In this document: positions 35,263 to 44,183 of the stretch, piece by piece | Numbering within the stretch: position 1 is the first letter of the stretch | How the letters are laid out: the number at the start of each line of letters is the position of its first letter | NCBI GenBank assembly: GCA_026707665.1 | Contig: JAPOWK010000042.1 | Coordinates: 1 to 59,394 of the forward strand | Reading direction: 5' to 3' | DNA length: 59,394 nt | Source of the DNA: Chloroflexota bacterium | Lineage (GTDB): Bacteria; Chloroflexota; Anaerolineae; Aggregatilineales; Phototrophicaceae | Program-made: the position numbers and the translations under genes | Notes under the pieces: generated by a model | What the model saw: only the letters and a program-made list of their open reading frames with translations | Told to the model about the DNA's origin: nothing | Databases searched by the model: none

Positions 35263-36300
35263 CTAGAAGAACTGCTTGGCCAGCCGGAGGATACCCTGGC
35301 TCCATGGCACGCGATGCGACACGCCAGATGCCCTTCGAATGGCAATCTGATTGTCCAGATACCATTGATAATTGCGAAGCAAGGCATCTATGTTGGAGAA
35401 CTTGGGCTGGAAGCCGAGCTTCGCTTGCGCCCTTTCGATAGACACGTAAGAATCCTTCGCGGCCGTCTCATAGACCCATTTGTACAAGGGCGAGAGGTTC
35501 AACGCTTCCAGGGCGCGCAGCAGCCAGATCGCCGGTTCAGCCGGTAGCGGCGCGACTTTCTTGCCGTGGCCCGCGTAGTCCAGCACCGCCTGATAATCCT
35601 CGCCCATGGTGGTGAATTCCGCGGCGCCGATATTGAAAGTGTCGTTGACGGCATCGTCGTTGAGCGTACAGCAGAGGTAAATGGCGTCGCAAAGATCATC
35701 CACATCCAGCAGTTGATAGCGGTTGCTGCCGTCGCCCAACATCGGGAAGCCGCGCCCGTCCTGCGCCCAGTCATAGAGCAGGGCGAAAACGCCCAGTCTC
35801 TCCGGACCGACAAATGATTTCGGCCGAATCACAGGGACGATCATGCCTTGTTCGCGGTAGGCGAAGCAAATGTCTTCCGCCGCCACCTTCGCCTCGCCAT
35901 AGGCGCCGACGCCGATGCGCGGGTCGTCTTCCCGCGACGGCTGCCGCTCGGGGAGGCCATACACGGCCGTCGACGAAACATGAATGAAACGCTTCACTTC
36001 AGCCTGCCTGGCGGAGTCGATGACGTTTCGCGTGCCATCGATATCAGTTGTGCGGATATCTTCCGGCGAATAGAGCGGCAAGGCGGCGGCCGCGTGCACC
36101 ACAATATCGACATCCCTCATCGCGCCATCGACGTCGGCGCGCTCGCGGATATCGCCGCGGATCTCGTTTATCTGTTCACGCTCGGGATAATCAAAATCGG
36201 CGATATCGAGCGAGATGACGTCCTGCCCGCGTGCGAGCAGATAACGGCAGAGGTTGATGCCAAGGAATCCCGCGCCGCCGGTGACGAGAACGCGCGCCAT
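35263..36300 (-). CDS. NAD-dependent epimerase/dehydratase (extended SDR)
   Basis: 345 residues. Rossmann motif TGGAGFLGINLC, D37-region LDIADFDYP, VVHAAAALPLY, and the catalytic Y-G-E-A-K. The RPKSFVGPERLGVF segment and GDGSNRYQLLDVDDLCDAI are typical of sugar-nucleotide epimerases and 3-beta-HSD-like SDRs. A precise substrate cannot be given. Its ATG lies one base before the stop codon region of the SixA-nitroreductase gene (36300/36301), so the two genes abut and are probably co-transcribed. Confidence 0.9.
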   Translation of the reverse strand: MARVLVTGGAGFLGINLCRYLLARGQDVISLDIADFDYPEREQINEIRGDIRERADVDGAMRDVDIVVHAAAALPLYSPEDIRTTDIDGTRNVIDSARQAEVKRFIHVSSTAVYGLPERQPSREDDPRIGVGAYGEAKVAAEDICFAYREQGMIVPVIRPKSFVGPERLGVFALLYDWAQDGRGFPMLGDGSNRYQLLDVDDLCDAIYLCCTLNDDAVNDTFNIGAAEFTTMGEDYQAVLDYAGHGKKVAPLPAEPAIWLLRALEALNLSPLYKWVYETAAKDSYVSIERAQAKLGFQPKFSNIDALLRNYQWYLDNQIAIRRASGVSHRVPWSQGILRLAKQFF

Positions 36301-37434
36301 CTATGCCTTGCCTTCTCTGAGGAAAGCTGCTGGCCGCGCCCAGCTGCCAGTGAAGACGATTTCGCTTAATGCCTTTCGCTGCCGAGGCGCCGCTTCGCGC
36401 TCGCGCTGGCCCTCGCCAAGGTGGTCCAACTCCTCGCTGCGGTACCCCAGGGCGATTGCGGTTAGGGGTTCAAATTCGCTTGGTATTTGATAAATCTCGC
36501 GCGCTTTTTCCGGGTAGATGCCAGCCATCTGATGGGCGTAAACGCCATGTTCCAGCGCCTGCATGACCATCTGACCAACTGCCAGCCCCAGATCGTGAAC
36601 GGCATGCCGGTTCGGCGTGTCGGTCTCTCGATTGGTCTGCGTGACCGCGATCATCAAGACTGCGGCATGCTGCGCCCAAGACTGATTGCCCTCTCGCAGT
36701 ACCGACAAGACTTTTTGAAACTCATCATGATTCTGTCGCCGGGCGACGATGAAGCGCCAAGGCTGCAAGTTGAATGACGAGGCCGCCCAGCGCGCCGCCT
36801 CCAGAATGCTCAGCAGCGTTTCCCGATCGATGTCGCGCTCGCGATCGAAACCTACCGGGCTCCAGCGATGTTTGATGAGTTCGTGCACGGGCTGCGCGGT
36901 CGCCGGCAGCTTCTGCTCCGGGGTGGCGAGCGATACGCCGTCTTTGGCTGCCGTCGCTTTCATTCCGTCTTGCAGGGCGTCAAACACTTTGGGCGCGATC
37001 AGCCAAACCAGCTCGCCTTCGTCCACCGCTCGGCCGATGACATCGACCCGCGCCAAGCCGCCTTTCTTCATTGACACATCAACGCCGGTCATCTCGCTGA
37101 CGAGCAGGCTCATATCGGGATTGTGCCCGACAAACATGACCTCATCGTCGGCGCTCAAGTTCTTGGTCAGCCGGCGGACAGCGGCGCGGTCAAAGCCGAA
37201 ATTGACGGCTTCGCTGAGCGTCACGCCACAGCCGAGCGCCTCGGCGATAATCTCCGCCGTTTGGCGCGCTCGCAATCGGGGGCTGCTGAATATCTCACGA
37301 GGCGCAAGGCCCAGGCGCTGGATCACTTTCGCGGAAGTCGCGACGCGGCGGCGGCCCCGCTTGGTCAACTCGCGGGCAAAGTCGCTAGTCGCCAAATCTT
37401 CCGCGATGCCATGTCGAACGAAATATAGTCTCAT
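36301..37434 (-). CDS. SixA phosphohistidine phosphatase - nitroreductase fusion
   Basis: 377 residues in one uninterrupted frame. Residues about 1-150 are a SixA-type histidine phosphatase: YFVRHGIAED with the R-H-G catalytic site, FSSPRLRARQTAEI, and the second His in MFVGHNPDM. After a short linker (LATPEQKLPATAQPVHEL), residues about 190-350 are a flavin-dependent nitroreductase: HRWSPVGFDRERDI at the usual RxSxRxFD position, LEAARWAASSFNLQPWRFIV, HDLGLAVGQMVMQALEHG and IPSEFEPLTAIALG. Each half is normally a separate protein. Placement next to an SDR gene gives no functional hint. A frameshift or assembly join at the linker is unlikely because both halves are intact and in frame. Confidence 0.85.
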   Translation of the reverse strand: MRLYFVRHGIAEDLATSDFARELTKRGRRRVATSAKVIQRLGLAPREIFSSPRLRARQTAEIIAEALGCGVTLSEAVNFGFDRAAVRRLTKNLSADDEVMFVGHNPDMSLLVSEMTGVDVSMKKGGLARVDVIGRAVDEGELVWLIAPKVFDALQDGMKATAAKDGVSLATPEQKLPATAQPVHELIKHRWSPVGFDRERDIDRETLLSILEAARWAASSFNLQPWRFIVARRQNHDEFQKVLSVLREGNQSWAQHAAVLMIAVTQTNRETDTPNRHAVHDLGLAVGQMVMQALEHGVYAHQMAGIYPEKAREIYQIPSEFEPLTAIALGYRSEELDHLGEGQREREAAPRQRKALSEIVFTGSWARPAAFLREGKA

Positions 37435-37482
37435 TTCAAAAGTCCAATCAAGTGATTCAACAAGAGCGCCGCGCTGCCACGC

Positions 37483-37794
37483 TCACTTGGAGGCGGGCGC
37501 CTTTTCTTTCTTGGAGGCTGGGCTATCGCTCTTGCTTTCCGCTTTGGGCGCCTGCTTCTCGCCGTCTTTGGCGGCTTTACCATTGCCGTTTTCGCCCGCT
37601 GGCTTGGCCGGATTCTTCGCCTTATTGTTGTCGTTGACATAAAAGCCGCTGCCCTTGAAGATGATCCCGGCCGGCTGGATGACGCGGCTGACCGCCTGGC
37701 CGGTGCTCGGGCAGGCCTCCAGCGGACTATCGAGGAAACGCTGCCGAATATCGAAGGTCGAACCGTCCTCACGGCGATAGGTATAAACGGGCAT
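37483..37794 (-). CDS. FmdB/zinc-ribbon family protein with missing zinc ligands
   Basis: 103 residues from the ATG at 37794 (MPVYTYR); six earlier codons are open. Canonical FmdB proteins begin MPxYxYRCxxCG and have a second CPxCG knuckle. Here the first pair is replaced (YRREDGSTFDIRQRF) and the second reads ACPSTGQ, leaving one Cys of four. The conserved GIIFKGSGFYVND follows, which secures the family call. The tail is Lys/Ala/Glu-rich. Zinc cannot be held in the usual way, so the fold or function has shifted. Just downstream of the SixA-nitroreductase gene in position, but upstream of it in transcription. Confidence 0.82.
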   Translation of the reverse strand: MPVYTYRREDGSTFDIRQRFLDSPLEACPSTGQAVSRVIQPAGIIFKGSGFYVNDNNKAKNPAKPAGENGNGKAAKDGEKQAPKAESKSDSPASKKEKAPASK

Positions 37795-37932
37795 AAGCCT
37801 GAACCACCACAATGAACTCGGAAATCTGCATCAAAGGCAATATCTTAGCCGATAATCGCGCATATTTGCACAGCTAATTTCGCGCATTGACTTCTTTGGG
37901 CATACCGGCGCGGATTCTTGCATCGTCCGGAC

Positions 37933-38607
37933 TTAGGGCTTCACCGCCTCGAAGACCATCGTCTCGTAGCGCATGGCCGCATCGCTGCCCACGTATTCGC
38001 CATGCTGTTCAATGCCGCGCAGGTTCTCATCGCCGCTCTGCCCGGGCTCGACGCGCGTCACCGCCGTGAAGCCGGCCCCTTCCAGCGCCTTAACCAGCGT
38101 CGGCTCATCATAAATGAATTTGTGCCGCCAGCCATGAAAGGACTGATTGATGACATGCGCCGGATTGTACTCGCCCACGAGGGGACGAAACCGGTCCATA
38201 ATCCAGCGAATGTAATCACGCTGCGCCGCCCCGTCCGGCTGCGTGTAGATAGCGATGATCTGCGCCAGGTCGGGCGTCGCCAGGCGAATCCGGCCGCCGC
38301 TCTTGAGGATCCGCGCGCTTTCGCTGAGCATAGTCGCCGCTTCTTCAAATTCGATATGCTCGATGACGTGCTCGCTGAAGACGTAGTCAAAGGAGGCGGA
38401 CGGAAGCGGGAAGGGCTGGCTCGCGTCCAGGAATATGGCGCCGGGCGCAAAGGGATAAAGCGTCGTATTCAGCCAACCGCTCAGCAAATTGTAGCCCGTG
38501 CCGATCTGTATTCTCGGCATGGAAGCTTCGCGCAGATAGGCGTTTATCTTGCCAGGCGCCGTCCAGCGCCAGTGTTGCTGCCGCAAGCGAAAACGCAAGC
38601 TCGCCAT
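37933..38607 (-). CDS. Class I SAM-dependent methyltransferase
   Basis: 224 residues. A reduced SAM-binding site IQIGTGYNLLSGWLN, then FDYVFSEHVIEHIEFEEAATML, LKSGGRIRLATPD and a C-terminal YDEPTLVKALEGAGF, the pattern of Methyltransf_11/24 proteins near polysaccharide genes. Motif I is shortened, as is common in this subgroup (often linked with SAM-methylation of sugar or lipid). Substrate unknown. Divergent from acpS with 129 bp between the starts. Confidence 0.85.
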   Translation of the reverse strand: MASLRFRLRQQHWRWTAPGKINAYLREASMPRIQIGTGYNLLSGWLNTTLYPFAPGAIFLDASQPFPLPSASFDYVFSEHVIEHIEFEEAATMLSESARILKSGGRIRLATPDLAQIIAIYTQPDGAAQRDYIRWIMDRFRPLVGEYNPAHVINQSFHGWRHKFIYDEPTLVKALEGAGFTAVTRVEPGQSGDENLRGIEQHGEYVGSDAAMRYETMVFEAVKP

Positions 38608-38736
38608 GTGCCGTCCTCGTCGCGCTCATCTCGCAGACCATTGTACAGGCTCGGCTGAAACTGTACCATCATGACAGCGCCGCGCTGCCTCGTGCGCGCT
38701 GGAGCGGATAGCGGTACGGAAGATGCGAAGGAAAAG

Positions 38737-39105
38737 ATGATACGCTGTGGCGTTGACATGATTGAATGCGAGCGAATCGCCGCCGGCATAGAGCGCAGCG
38801 GCGAACGCTTCCTGAATCGCTTCTTTACCTCGGGCGAACGACAGGACTGCTCTGACAAGCCTTATCGTCTGGCTGCGCGCTTCGCGGCCAAAGAGGCGGT
38901 CGCCAAAGCCTTGGGCACCGGTATCGGTGACATTCGCTGGGTGGATGTCGAAGTCCGCACGGCTGAGGAACGAAGACCTCGACTCGCGCTCTATGGCCGG
39001 GCGAAAGAGCTCGCGGACGAGATGGGATTGACCGATTGGGATATCAGCTTGAGCCATAGCGATTCGCTGGCGATCGCGATTGCAGTCGCCAAATCAGAGG
39101 GCTAG
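38737..39105 (+). CDS. acpS: Holo-[acyl-carrier-protein] synthase
   Basis: 122 residues from the ATG at 38737, with AAGGAAAAG in front; an upstream ATG would add 22 residues not found in the family. Signature GVDMIECERI (Asp binding Mg2+), FTSGERQDC and RFAAKEAVAKALGTGIG. It transfers 4'-phosphopantetheine from CoA to apo-ACP for fatty acid synthesis. Its 3' end overlaps the convergent PucR gene by 4 nt. Confidence 0.95.
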   Translation: MIRCGVDMIECERIAAGIERSGERFLNRFFTSGERQDCSDKPYRLAARFAAKEAVAKALGTGIGDIRWVDVEVRTAEERRPRLALYGRAKELADEMGLTDWDISLSHSDSLAIAIAVAKSEG

Positions 39106-40718
39106 TTATCCGCAAGATCGTCGAAGAGCCTCATCAGCTTCAGCGCGATCTGCAGGTTCAGCCGCGTACTCGCCGACGACAGATCCACATCGCAGACATC
39201 TCTGATCCGCGCCAGCCGATAATTCAGCGTACTGCGATGGATATGCAGCGTTTCCGCCGTTTGCACGCTGTTTCCGCCGGCGTCCAGATAAGTCTCCAGC
39301 GTATTGAATAAGTCCGCTTGCCGCTCATTGAGCAACTGACGCAGGACGGGCACCTGTGGATTCTGTGACAGGCTTGCCGGTCCGGCGTGATAGAGCGTGT
39401 GAATATATCCCAGATCGTCAAAGTGATGCACGCGCCGCGCGCTGTTCACCCGTTGGGCAATATCCAGCGCCTCGTTGCATTGTTGATGAGCGCCGCCCAC
39501 TTTGTCAGCGCCGGTCAGCGCGCTGCTGATGCCGATCGCGACGCCGCTCTCCAAACCTGCGATCAACGCGCGAGCCAGCGCCCTCGTGTCTTGATCAGCC
39601 TGCGCCAAAATCGCCACTTGACCGGCGAATTGCGCCGCGACCGCCTGCGCTTCCCATTGCGCCAGGACCTGATTGATGATGCGGTAGGCACGGGTGGAGG
39701 TCGGCGGCTGGCCATTTTCGATGCTGACCAGGAGCATGCGGTAGGGCAGGCGCAGATCAACGCCGTATCGCAGCGACTGATCGCTGAGGATCGTCTGACG
39801 CCCGCCATCGCCTTCGATCAACTGCGCCATGAAGCTGCCCTTCAGCGAGGCTTCCGCTGTCTGCAGCGACTCTTGATAAAGCATCAGCAGGGCGGCCACG
39901 GTCGCGCCGATCTCAATCGCCATCATATCGATTGGCGACAGCGCGTGCACATCGGCGATGATCCAGATATAGCCGTAAATTTCCCCGTGCACCACAATCG
40001 GCGCCAGCAGCCGCTCCATCTCCAAACCGAGCTCGGGCATGACTGGCAGCTGCACGGGCCGCAAGCTCTCGCGAATCTTCGGCAGGTATTCCACCTCAAG
40101 CGCCGCGATCAACAGTGGATTGGTGCGGCCATGCTCAATCGTATAGCGCCGAGCGGAATCGACCTCGGCGATATTCTTGTTGGCGATCGCTTCAAAACGG
40201 TCGTTCTCAATACTGATAGAATGCCCAACTTGATCGGCCAGCATCTCGGCCAACTCCGGGAAGCCGCCGCCTTCCAGCACCAGGCGAGACAGCCGTTGCT
40301 GAATCGAAAGCGCCCGGCTGATCGTGTCCAGATTCTCTTCCGAGATCCGTTCGTTGATGACTTTGGCGATATCGACAAAGCGCGTCTGATAGGGCAATTC
40401 AATCAGCGGCAGACTGAGCTCGTCTCCAATCACGCGCAGGTAATCGGGGATCTCGTCGACCAGCATGCCAATGGTGATGATCAGCGCGACGATGCCCTTG
40501 TCCGCTAATTGACGCAGGTAATCGCCCTGCTCGGCGGCCGCTTCCGGCATGTTGTAAACGGTGGTCAGCACCAGCTCGCCGCCGTGCAGCCAGTCGGCCG
40601 CATTCGGCGCGCCGGCATTGTAGACCCAGCGAATCGGCCGATCGAGCGCGTCCGCGCCGGCGACGACTTTCGCGTTATCCAGTATCGGTAGTTGTAGCGC
40701 GTCCCGTAAGGTCAGCAT
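39102..40718 (-). CDS. PucR-family transcriptional regulator
   Basis: 538 residues from the ATG at 40718 (MLTLRDALQLP), where the PucR N-terminal domain begins; 28 further codons upstream are open. The N-terminal domain covers about 1-120 (LHGGELVLTT, PYQTRFVDIAKVINERI). A central GAF/GGDEF-like region follows, then the C-terminal HTH_30: LNERQADLFNTLETYLDAGGNSVQTAETLHIHRSTLNYRLARI in its pieces. PucR proteins control purine or amino-acid catabolism in response to small ligands. A catabolic gene target nearby could be deoC (94 nt upstream on the same strand); inferred. Confidence 0.9.
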   Translation of the reverse strand: MLTLRDALQLPILDNAKVVAGADALDRPIRWVYNAGAPNAADWLHGGELVLTTVYNMPEAAAEQGDYLRQLADKGIVALIITIGMLVDEIPDYLRVIGDELSLPLIELPYQTRFVDIAKVINERISEENLDTISRALSIQQRLSRLVLEGGGFPELAEMLADQVGHSISIENDRFEAIANKNIAEVDSARRYTIEHGRTNPLLIAALEVEYLPKIRESLRPVQLPVMPELGLEMERLLAPIVVHGEIYGYIWIIADVHALSPIDMMAIEIGATVAALLMLYQESLQTAEASLKGSFMAQLIEGDGGRQTILSDQSLRYGVDLRLPYRMLLVSIENGQPPTSTRAYRIINQVLAQWEAQAVAAQFAGQVAILAQADQDTRALARALIAGLESGVAIGISSALTGADKVGGAHQQCNEALDIAQRVNSARRVHHFDDLGYIHTLYHAGPASLSQNPQVPVLRQLLNERQADLFNTLETYLDAGGNSVQTAETLHIHRSTLNYRLARIRDVCDVDLSSASTRLNLQIALKLMRLFDDLADN

Positions 40719-40811
40719 GAGTCGTAGCGCAGATAGCGGGGTAGCCAATTGGAGAAGATTATAGTTTTGGAAGGAGAATCGCGCAAAGAACAGGCATTGC
40801 AATCGCCTGGC

Positions 40812-41774
40812 TTATGCCATCGGCATATGGTGGCTCGCGGCGTAGCGCCCGCTGACATGGTGCGCGAGCTGCCGCTCGATGTCGGTGAGCAAGCCTGAGG
40901 CGCCGAAGCGGAAAAGCTGACTGCGCAGCCAGTCATCGCCCAGCTCTTCTTTGATAAGAATCAGCCAATTGAGCGCGTCTTTGGCGCTGCGGATGCCACC
41001 GGCGGGCTTGAAGCCCACCTTGTAGCCGGTCATCCGCTGGTAGGCGCGGATCTCCCGCACCATAGTCAGTCCGACTTCCAGGGTAGCGTTGACCGATTCT
41101 TTGCCGGTGCTGGTCTTAATGAAATCGGCGCCCGCCATCATGCAGACTTTGCTCGCCCGCGCCACCTGCCAAAGCGGTCCGAGCTCGCCGGTCGCCAGGA
41201 TCGCCTTCATGTGGGCGTCTCCGCAAGCGCGCCGCATCTCGCAGACTTCGTCATACAGCGCTGCCCAATTAGCCCGCAGCACATGCTCGCGCGAGATGAC
41301 GATGTCGATCTCGTCAGCGCCCGCCTCGACCGACTGATGGATTTCTTCAATCCGTTGTGCATAAGGGTTGAGCCCGGCGGGGAAGCCGGTAGAAACAGCC
41401 GCCACTGGAATGCCGCTGCCGCGAAGAGCGGCGATCGCGTCTTTGACCCGCTGGTGATAGACGCAGACAGCGCCTACGGTAATATTCAGCGATTCGACTT
41501 CCAGCGCGTCGATGAGATCTTGACGCAGTGGCATTCGCGCCTTGGCGCAGAGCCGCGTCACCTTGCCGGGCGTATCATCGCCGGCCAGGGTCGTCAGATC
41601 GATCATGGTGATCGCGCGCAGCAGCCAAGCCGCCTGCCAATCTTTTTTGACGCTGCGCCGCGTAACCATGGTGGCGGCCCGTCGCTGCGTCGCGCTGCGG
41701 TTTACCGTGGTCGCGCGTACCCAGCCCAAGTCCAGCGGGATGCCCGGATTGCGTTTCAAAGTATTGCTGGCCAT
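40812..41774 (-). CDS. deoC: Deoxyribose-phosphate aldolase
   Basis: 320 residues from the ATG at 41774, longer than the usual 220-260 because of an N-terminal extension of about 60 residues. DeoC motifs: VGAVCVYH, PVAAVSTGFPAG, EIDIVI and the Schiff-base Lys in DFIKTSTGK, then GFKPAGGIR. It cleaves 2-deoxyribose-5-phosphate to glyceraldehyde-3-phosphate and acetaldehyde, in nucleoside degradation. The bases just before the ATG belong to a C-rich repeat (41777-41840), so the ribosome-binding G-rich segment GGATGGGGAC is supplied by repeat sequence. Confidence 0.93.
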   Translation of the reverse strand: MASNTLKRNPGIPLDLGWVRATTVNRSATQRRAATMVTRRSVKKDWQAAWLLRAITMIDLTTLAGDDTPGKVTRLCAKARMPLRQDLIDALEVESLNITVGAVCVYHQRVKDAIAALRGSGIPVAAVSTGFPAGLNPYAQRIEEIHQSVEAGADEIDIVISREHVLRANWAALYDEVCEMRRACGDAHMKAILATGELGPLWQVARASKVCMMAGADFIKTSTGKESVNATLEVGLTMVREIRAYQRMTGYKVGFKPAGGIRSAKDALNWLILIKEELGDDWLRSQLFRFGASGLLTDIERQLAHHVSGRYAASHHMPMA

Positions 41775-41776
41775 GT

Positions 41777-41840
41777 CCCCATCCCCCGGCCCCTTCCTCG
41801 ACGGGTCAGTGTCTACGCGACCCCAAAACAAGGGAAGGGG
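41777..41840. repeat. Chimeric palindromic repeat abutting the deoC start
   Basis: Begins CCCCATCCCCCGGCCCC as in the C-rich repeat, with stem arms CCCCTTCC and GGAAGGGG, but the loop contains GGGTCAGTGTCTACGCGACC, the complement of the GTAGACACTGACC unit of the TGTAGGGGCG elements. So two repeat families are merged here. It fills the gap between deoC and the hydrolase gene. Confidence 0.7.
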
Positions 41841-41843
41841 AAA

Positions 41844-42740
41844 CTAGATCGGTGTGCGCTCGACGAAGGCGATCACTTCTGCCGCGATTTCGGCGCCCTT
41901 CTCCTCTTGCAAGAAGTGCCCGGCGTTGCGAATCGTGATCTCCGGTTGATCAGCCGCCGTCGGGATGAGCCGGCGGAAGAAGCCGGCCGCGCCACCGAGG
42001 ATGGGATCGCCATCGCTGAATATGACCTGGGCCGGCTTGCGCCAGCGGGACAAGACATCCCGCGCTGCCTTCATCTCCTTCGCGCCCGGCATATCCGGTG
42101 ATATCGGCACCAGCGAGGGGAAGACGGCCGCGCCCGCTTTGTAGCGGTCCTCCGGGAAGGGCGCGTCGTAGGCGGCGATAATCTCTGGCGGCAACTGGTA
42201 CTGGGTAATCGTCTGCGCGATGAGCCGCCCGACTTGCATGCGCGTTCCCACCTTTTGACTGAAGGCGCGCCTTGCCATGAAAGCCTCGCTGATCTTCTCG
42301 TCGCCCGTCGGCAGAAATGTGTTGAGAAGCACGAGGCGAGCGAAGCGCTCTTGGTAATTGGCCGCGATGCACAGCCCGAGCAAACCGCCCCAATCCTGGC
42401 AGACCAGGGTGATGTTCCGCAGATCCAGCGCTTCAATCAAGCCGACCAGCTTGTCGTAATGCATAGGGAAGCTGTAATCCTCCAGCCGGGCGTACTTGTC
42501 CGACTTGCCGAATCCGACCATATCGGGCGCCAGCACGCGGTATCGTTCCGCCAGCGGCGGCATCATGTGCCGGTATAGGTAGGACCAGGTCGGCTCGCCA
42601 TGCAGGCACAGAACCAACTCATCGCCGCTTCCTTCAGCGACATAGTGCATGCGCGTGTCCCCGATAACCACATAGTGTGGCGCGAAGTCGAACTCGGGCA
42701 GATCGCGGAAGCGCTCGTCTGGAGTACGCAATATGGTCAT
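41844..42740 (-). CDS. Alpha/beta hydrolase, haloalkane dehalogenase-like
   Basis: 298 residues from the ATG at 42740 (MTILRTPDERF), length as in haloalkane dehalogenases. HGEPTWSYLYR oxyanion loop (the HGEPT form is characteristic), nucleophile Asp with Trp in VCQDWGGLLGL, and base His in NAGHFLQEEKG. The QDWGG motif (Asp nucleophile followed by a halide-binding Trp) separates dehalogenases from esterases, which have Ser. It would remove halide from haloalkanes by hydrolysis. Natural substrate unknown. It sits upstream of deoC on the same strand, separated only by the repeat. Confidence 0.88.
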   Translation of the reverse strand: MTILRTPDERFRDLPEFDFAPHYVVIGDTRMHYVAEGSGDELVLCLHGEPTWSYLYRHMMPPLAERYRVLAPDMVGFGKSDKYARLEDYSFPMHYDKLVGLIEALDLRNITLVCQDWGGLLGLCIAANYQERFARLVLLNTFLPTGDEKISEAFMARRAFSQKVGTRMQVGRLIAQTITQYQLPPEIIAAYDAPFPEDRYKAGAAVFPSLVPISPDMPGAKEMKAARDVLSRWRKPAQVIFSDGDPILGGAAGFFRRLIPTAADQPEITIRNAGHFLQEEKGAEIAAEVIAFVERTPI

Positions 42741-42814
42741 CGTTCGCTCCTGGCGGGCTGACGAACGCAGAGTATAACACAGCCAGTGACGCGCCCGCCC
42801 CACCAAGGTGCTGA

Positions 42815-42890
42815 AGGGGCGAGACTTGTCTCGCCCGCGCCCGCACTACTAGCCTACTGTAGGGGCGAGACTTGTCTCGCCCGCCCGCGT
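42815..42890. repeat. Two tandem AGGGGCG hairpins, AGAC/GTCT arm type
   Basis: GGGGCGAGAC-TT-GTCTCGCCC occurs twice, about 45 bp apart (around 42817-42837 and 42863-42883); the second has the full TGTAGGGGCG start. Both form perfect 9-bp stems. They lie between the divergent hydrolase and prfA genes. Confidence 0.8.
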
Positions 42891-43007
42891 AGTCGGTTTG
42901 TCAGTTTTGGGCCACCCAAGGATCGCCCCACAGTCGCGCGCCGGCCGGAATGTTGCCGCGGCCCGGCGGAATCCAGATTCCGGTCAAGACATCCGCGACC
43001 TTCGCTG

Positions 43008-43013
43008 TATAAT
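43008..43013 (+). promoter_or_regulatory. TATAAT -10 box upstream of prfA
   Basis: A perfect TATAAT 45 nt before the prfA ATG. The best upstream -35 candidate is weak (TCAAGA at 18-nt spacing). Confidence 0.4.
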
Positions 43014-43058
43014 GCCTAATGTTTCGCCCGCACTTGAATCTATCACCGAGTCTGGAAT

Positions 43059-44132
43059 ATGTTGGATAAATTAGCGGAAGTCGAAAGCCGTTACCTTGAG
43101 TTGGAAGGCTTGATGGGCGATCCCGCCACTGCGGCCGATTACGAAAAGGTCGCCGAGCTGGCCAAGGAGCGCGCGAGCTTGCAGGATATTGTGGATGCCT
43201 ATCGCCAGTATCAGCGGGGCGCGGCTGAGCTGGAAGACGCCCGCGAGCTGCTGCTTGCGGACCAGGACGCCGAGCTGCGCGAGCTGGCGGGCGAAGAAGT
43301 CGCCGAGCTGGAAGCGAGCAACGCCGACCTGCTGGAAAGGCTGCGGCTAATGCTGCTGCCGAAAGACCCGCGCGATAGCAAGAACGTCATCGTCGAGATT
43401 CGCGCAGGCGCCGGTGGCGATGAAGCGGGCATCTTCGCCGGCGATCTGATGCGCCTGTACACGCGCTATGCCGAAGCCAAGAAGTGGAAGGTCGCGATGC
43501 TCGATGTCAATGAGCAGGGCAACGGCGTCTTCAAAAATGCCACCTTCGAGATAAAAGGCGAGGGCGCTTTCAGCCGCCTCAAATACGAAAGCGGCGTGCA
43601 TCGCGTGCAGCGCGTGCCCACGACGGAAAGCCAGGGGCGCATCCATACCAGCACAGCCACTGTCGCTGTGCTCGCCGAGATGGATGACGTCGATGTGCAG
43701 CTCGATATGAGCGATGTCGAGACGCAGGTATTTCGCGCGCGCGGCGCTGGCGGGCAGTCTGTCAACACCACCGATTCCGCCGTCCGCCTGATCCACAAGC
43801 CGACGGGCGTCGTTGTGGAAATGCAGGACGAGCGCAGCCAACTGCAGAACAAACTGCGCGCCAAGCAGGTCTTGATCGCCCGCCTTTACGAAGCGGAAGC
43901 GGAGCGCCAGCGTGCCGAACGCGAAGCTGAGCGCCGCGGCCAAGTCGGCAGTGGCGACCGCAGCGAAAAAATACGCACCTACAATTATCCGCAGGGACGT
44001 GTGACCGACCATCGCATCAACATCAGCAGCTACAATCTGCCCGCGGTCATGGATGGCGCGCTGGATGCCTTCATTGACCAACTGGCGACGAAAGAGCAGG
44101 CGGAACTGCTGGCAGCCGGCGCTTCCCAGTAG
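43059..44132 (+). CDS. prfA: Peptide chain release factor 1
   Basis: 357 residues, standard length. Codon-recognition domain with the RF1-type PTTESQGRIHTSTATVAV region (the PxT loop reads P-T-T-E), and the catalytic GGQ in RGAGGQSVNTTDSAVRL. RF1 (UAG/UAA) rather than RF2 is indicated by the PxT-type motif. It ends translation at the ribosome. prmC, which methylates the GGQ glutamine, follows two genes later. Confidence 0.97.
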   Translation: MLDKLAEVESRYLELEGLMGDPATAADYEKVAELAKERASLQDIVDAYRQYQRGAAELEDARELLLADQDAELRELAGEEVAELEASNADLLERLRLMLLPKDPRDSKNVIVEIRAGAGGDEAGIFAGDLMRLYTRYAEAKKWKVAMLDVNEQGNGVFKNATFEIKGEGAFSRLKYESGVHRVQRVPTTESQGRIHTSTATVAVLAEMDDVDVQLDMSDVETQVFRARGAGGQSVNTTDSAVRLIHKPTGVVVEMQDERSQLQNKLRAKQVLIARLYEAEAERQRAEREAERRGQVGSGDRSEKIRTYNYPQGRVTDHRINISSYNLPAVMDGALDAFIDQLATKEQAELLAAGASQ

Positions 44133-44183
44133 CGCCACCTGCACCGGGCCGGAATAGCAAACCTCCTCAGCCCAAGGTAAGGC

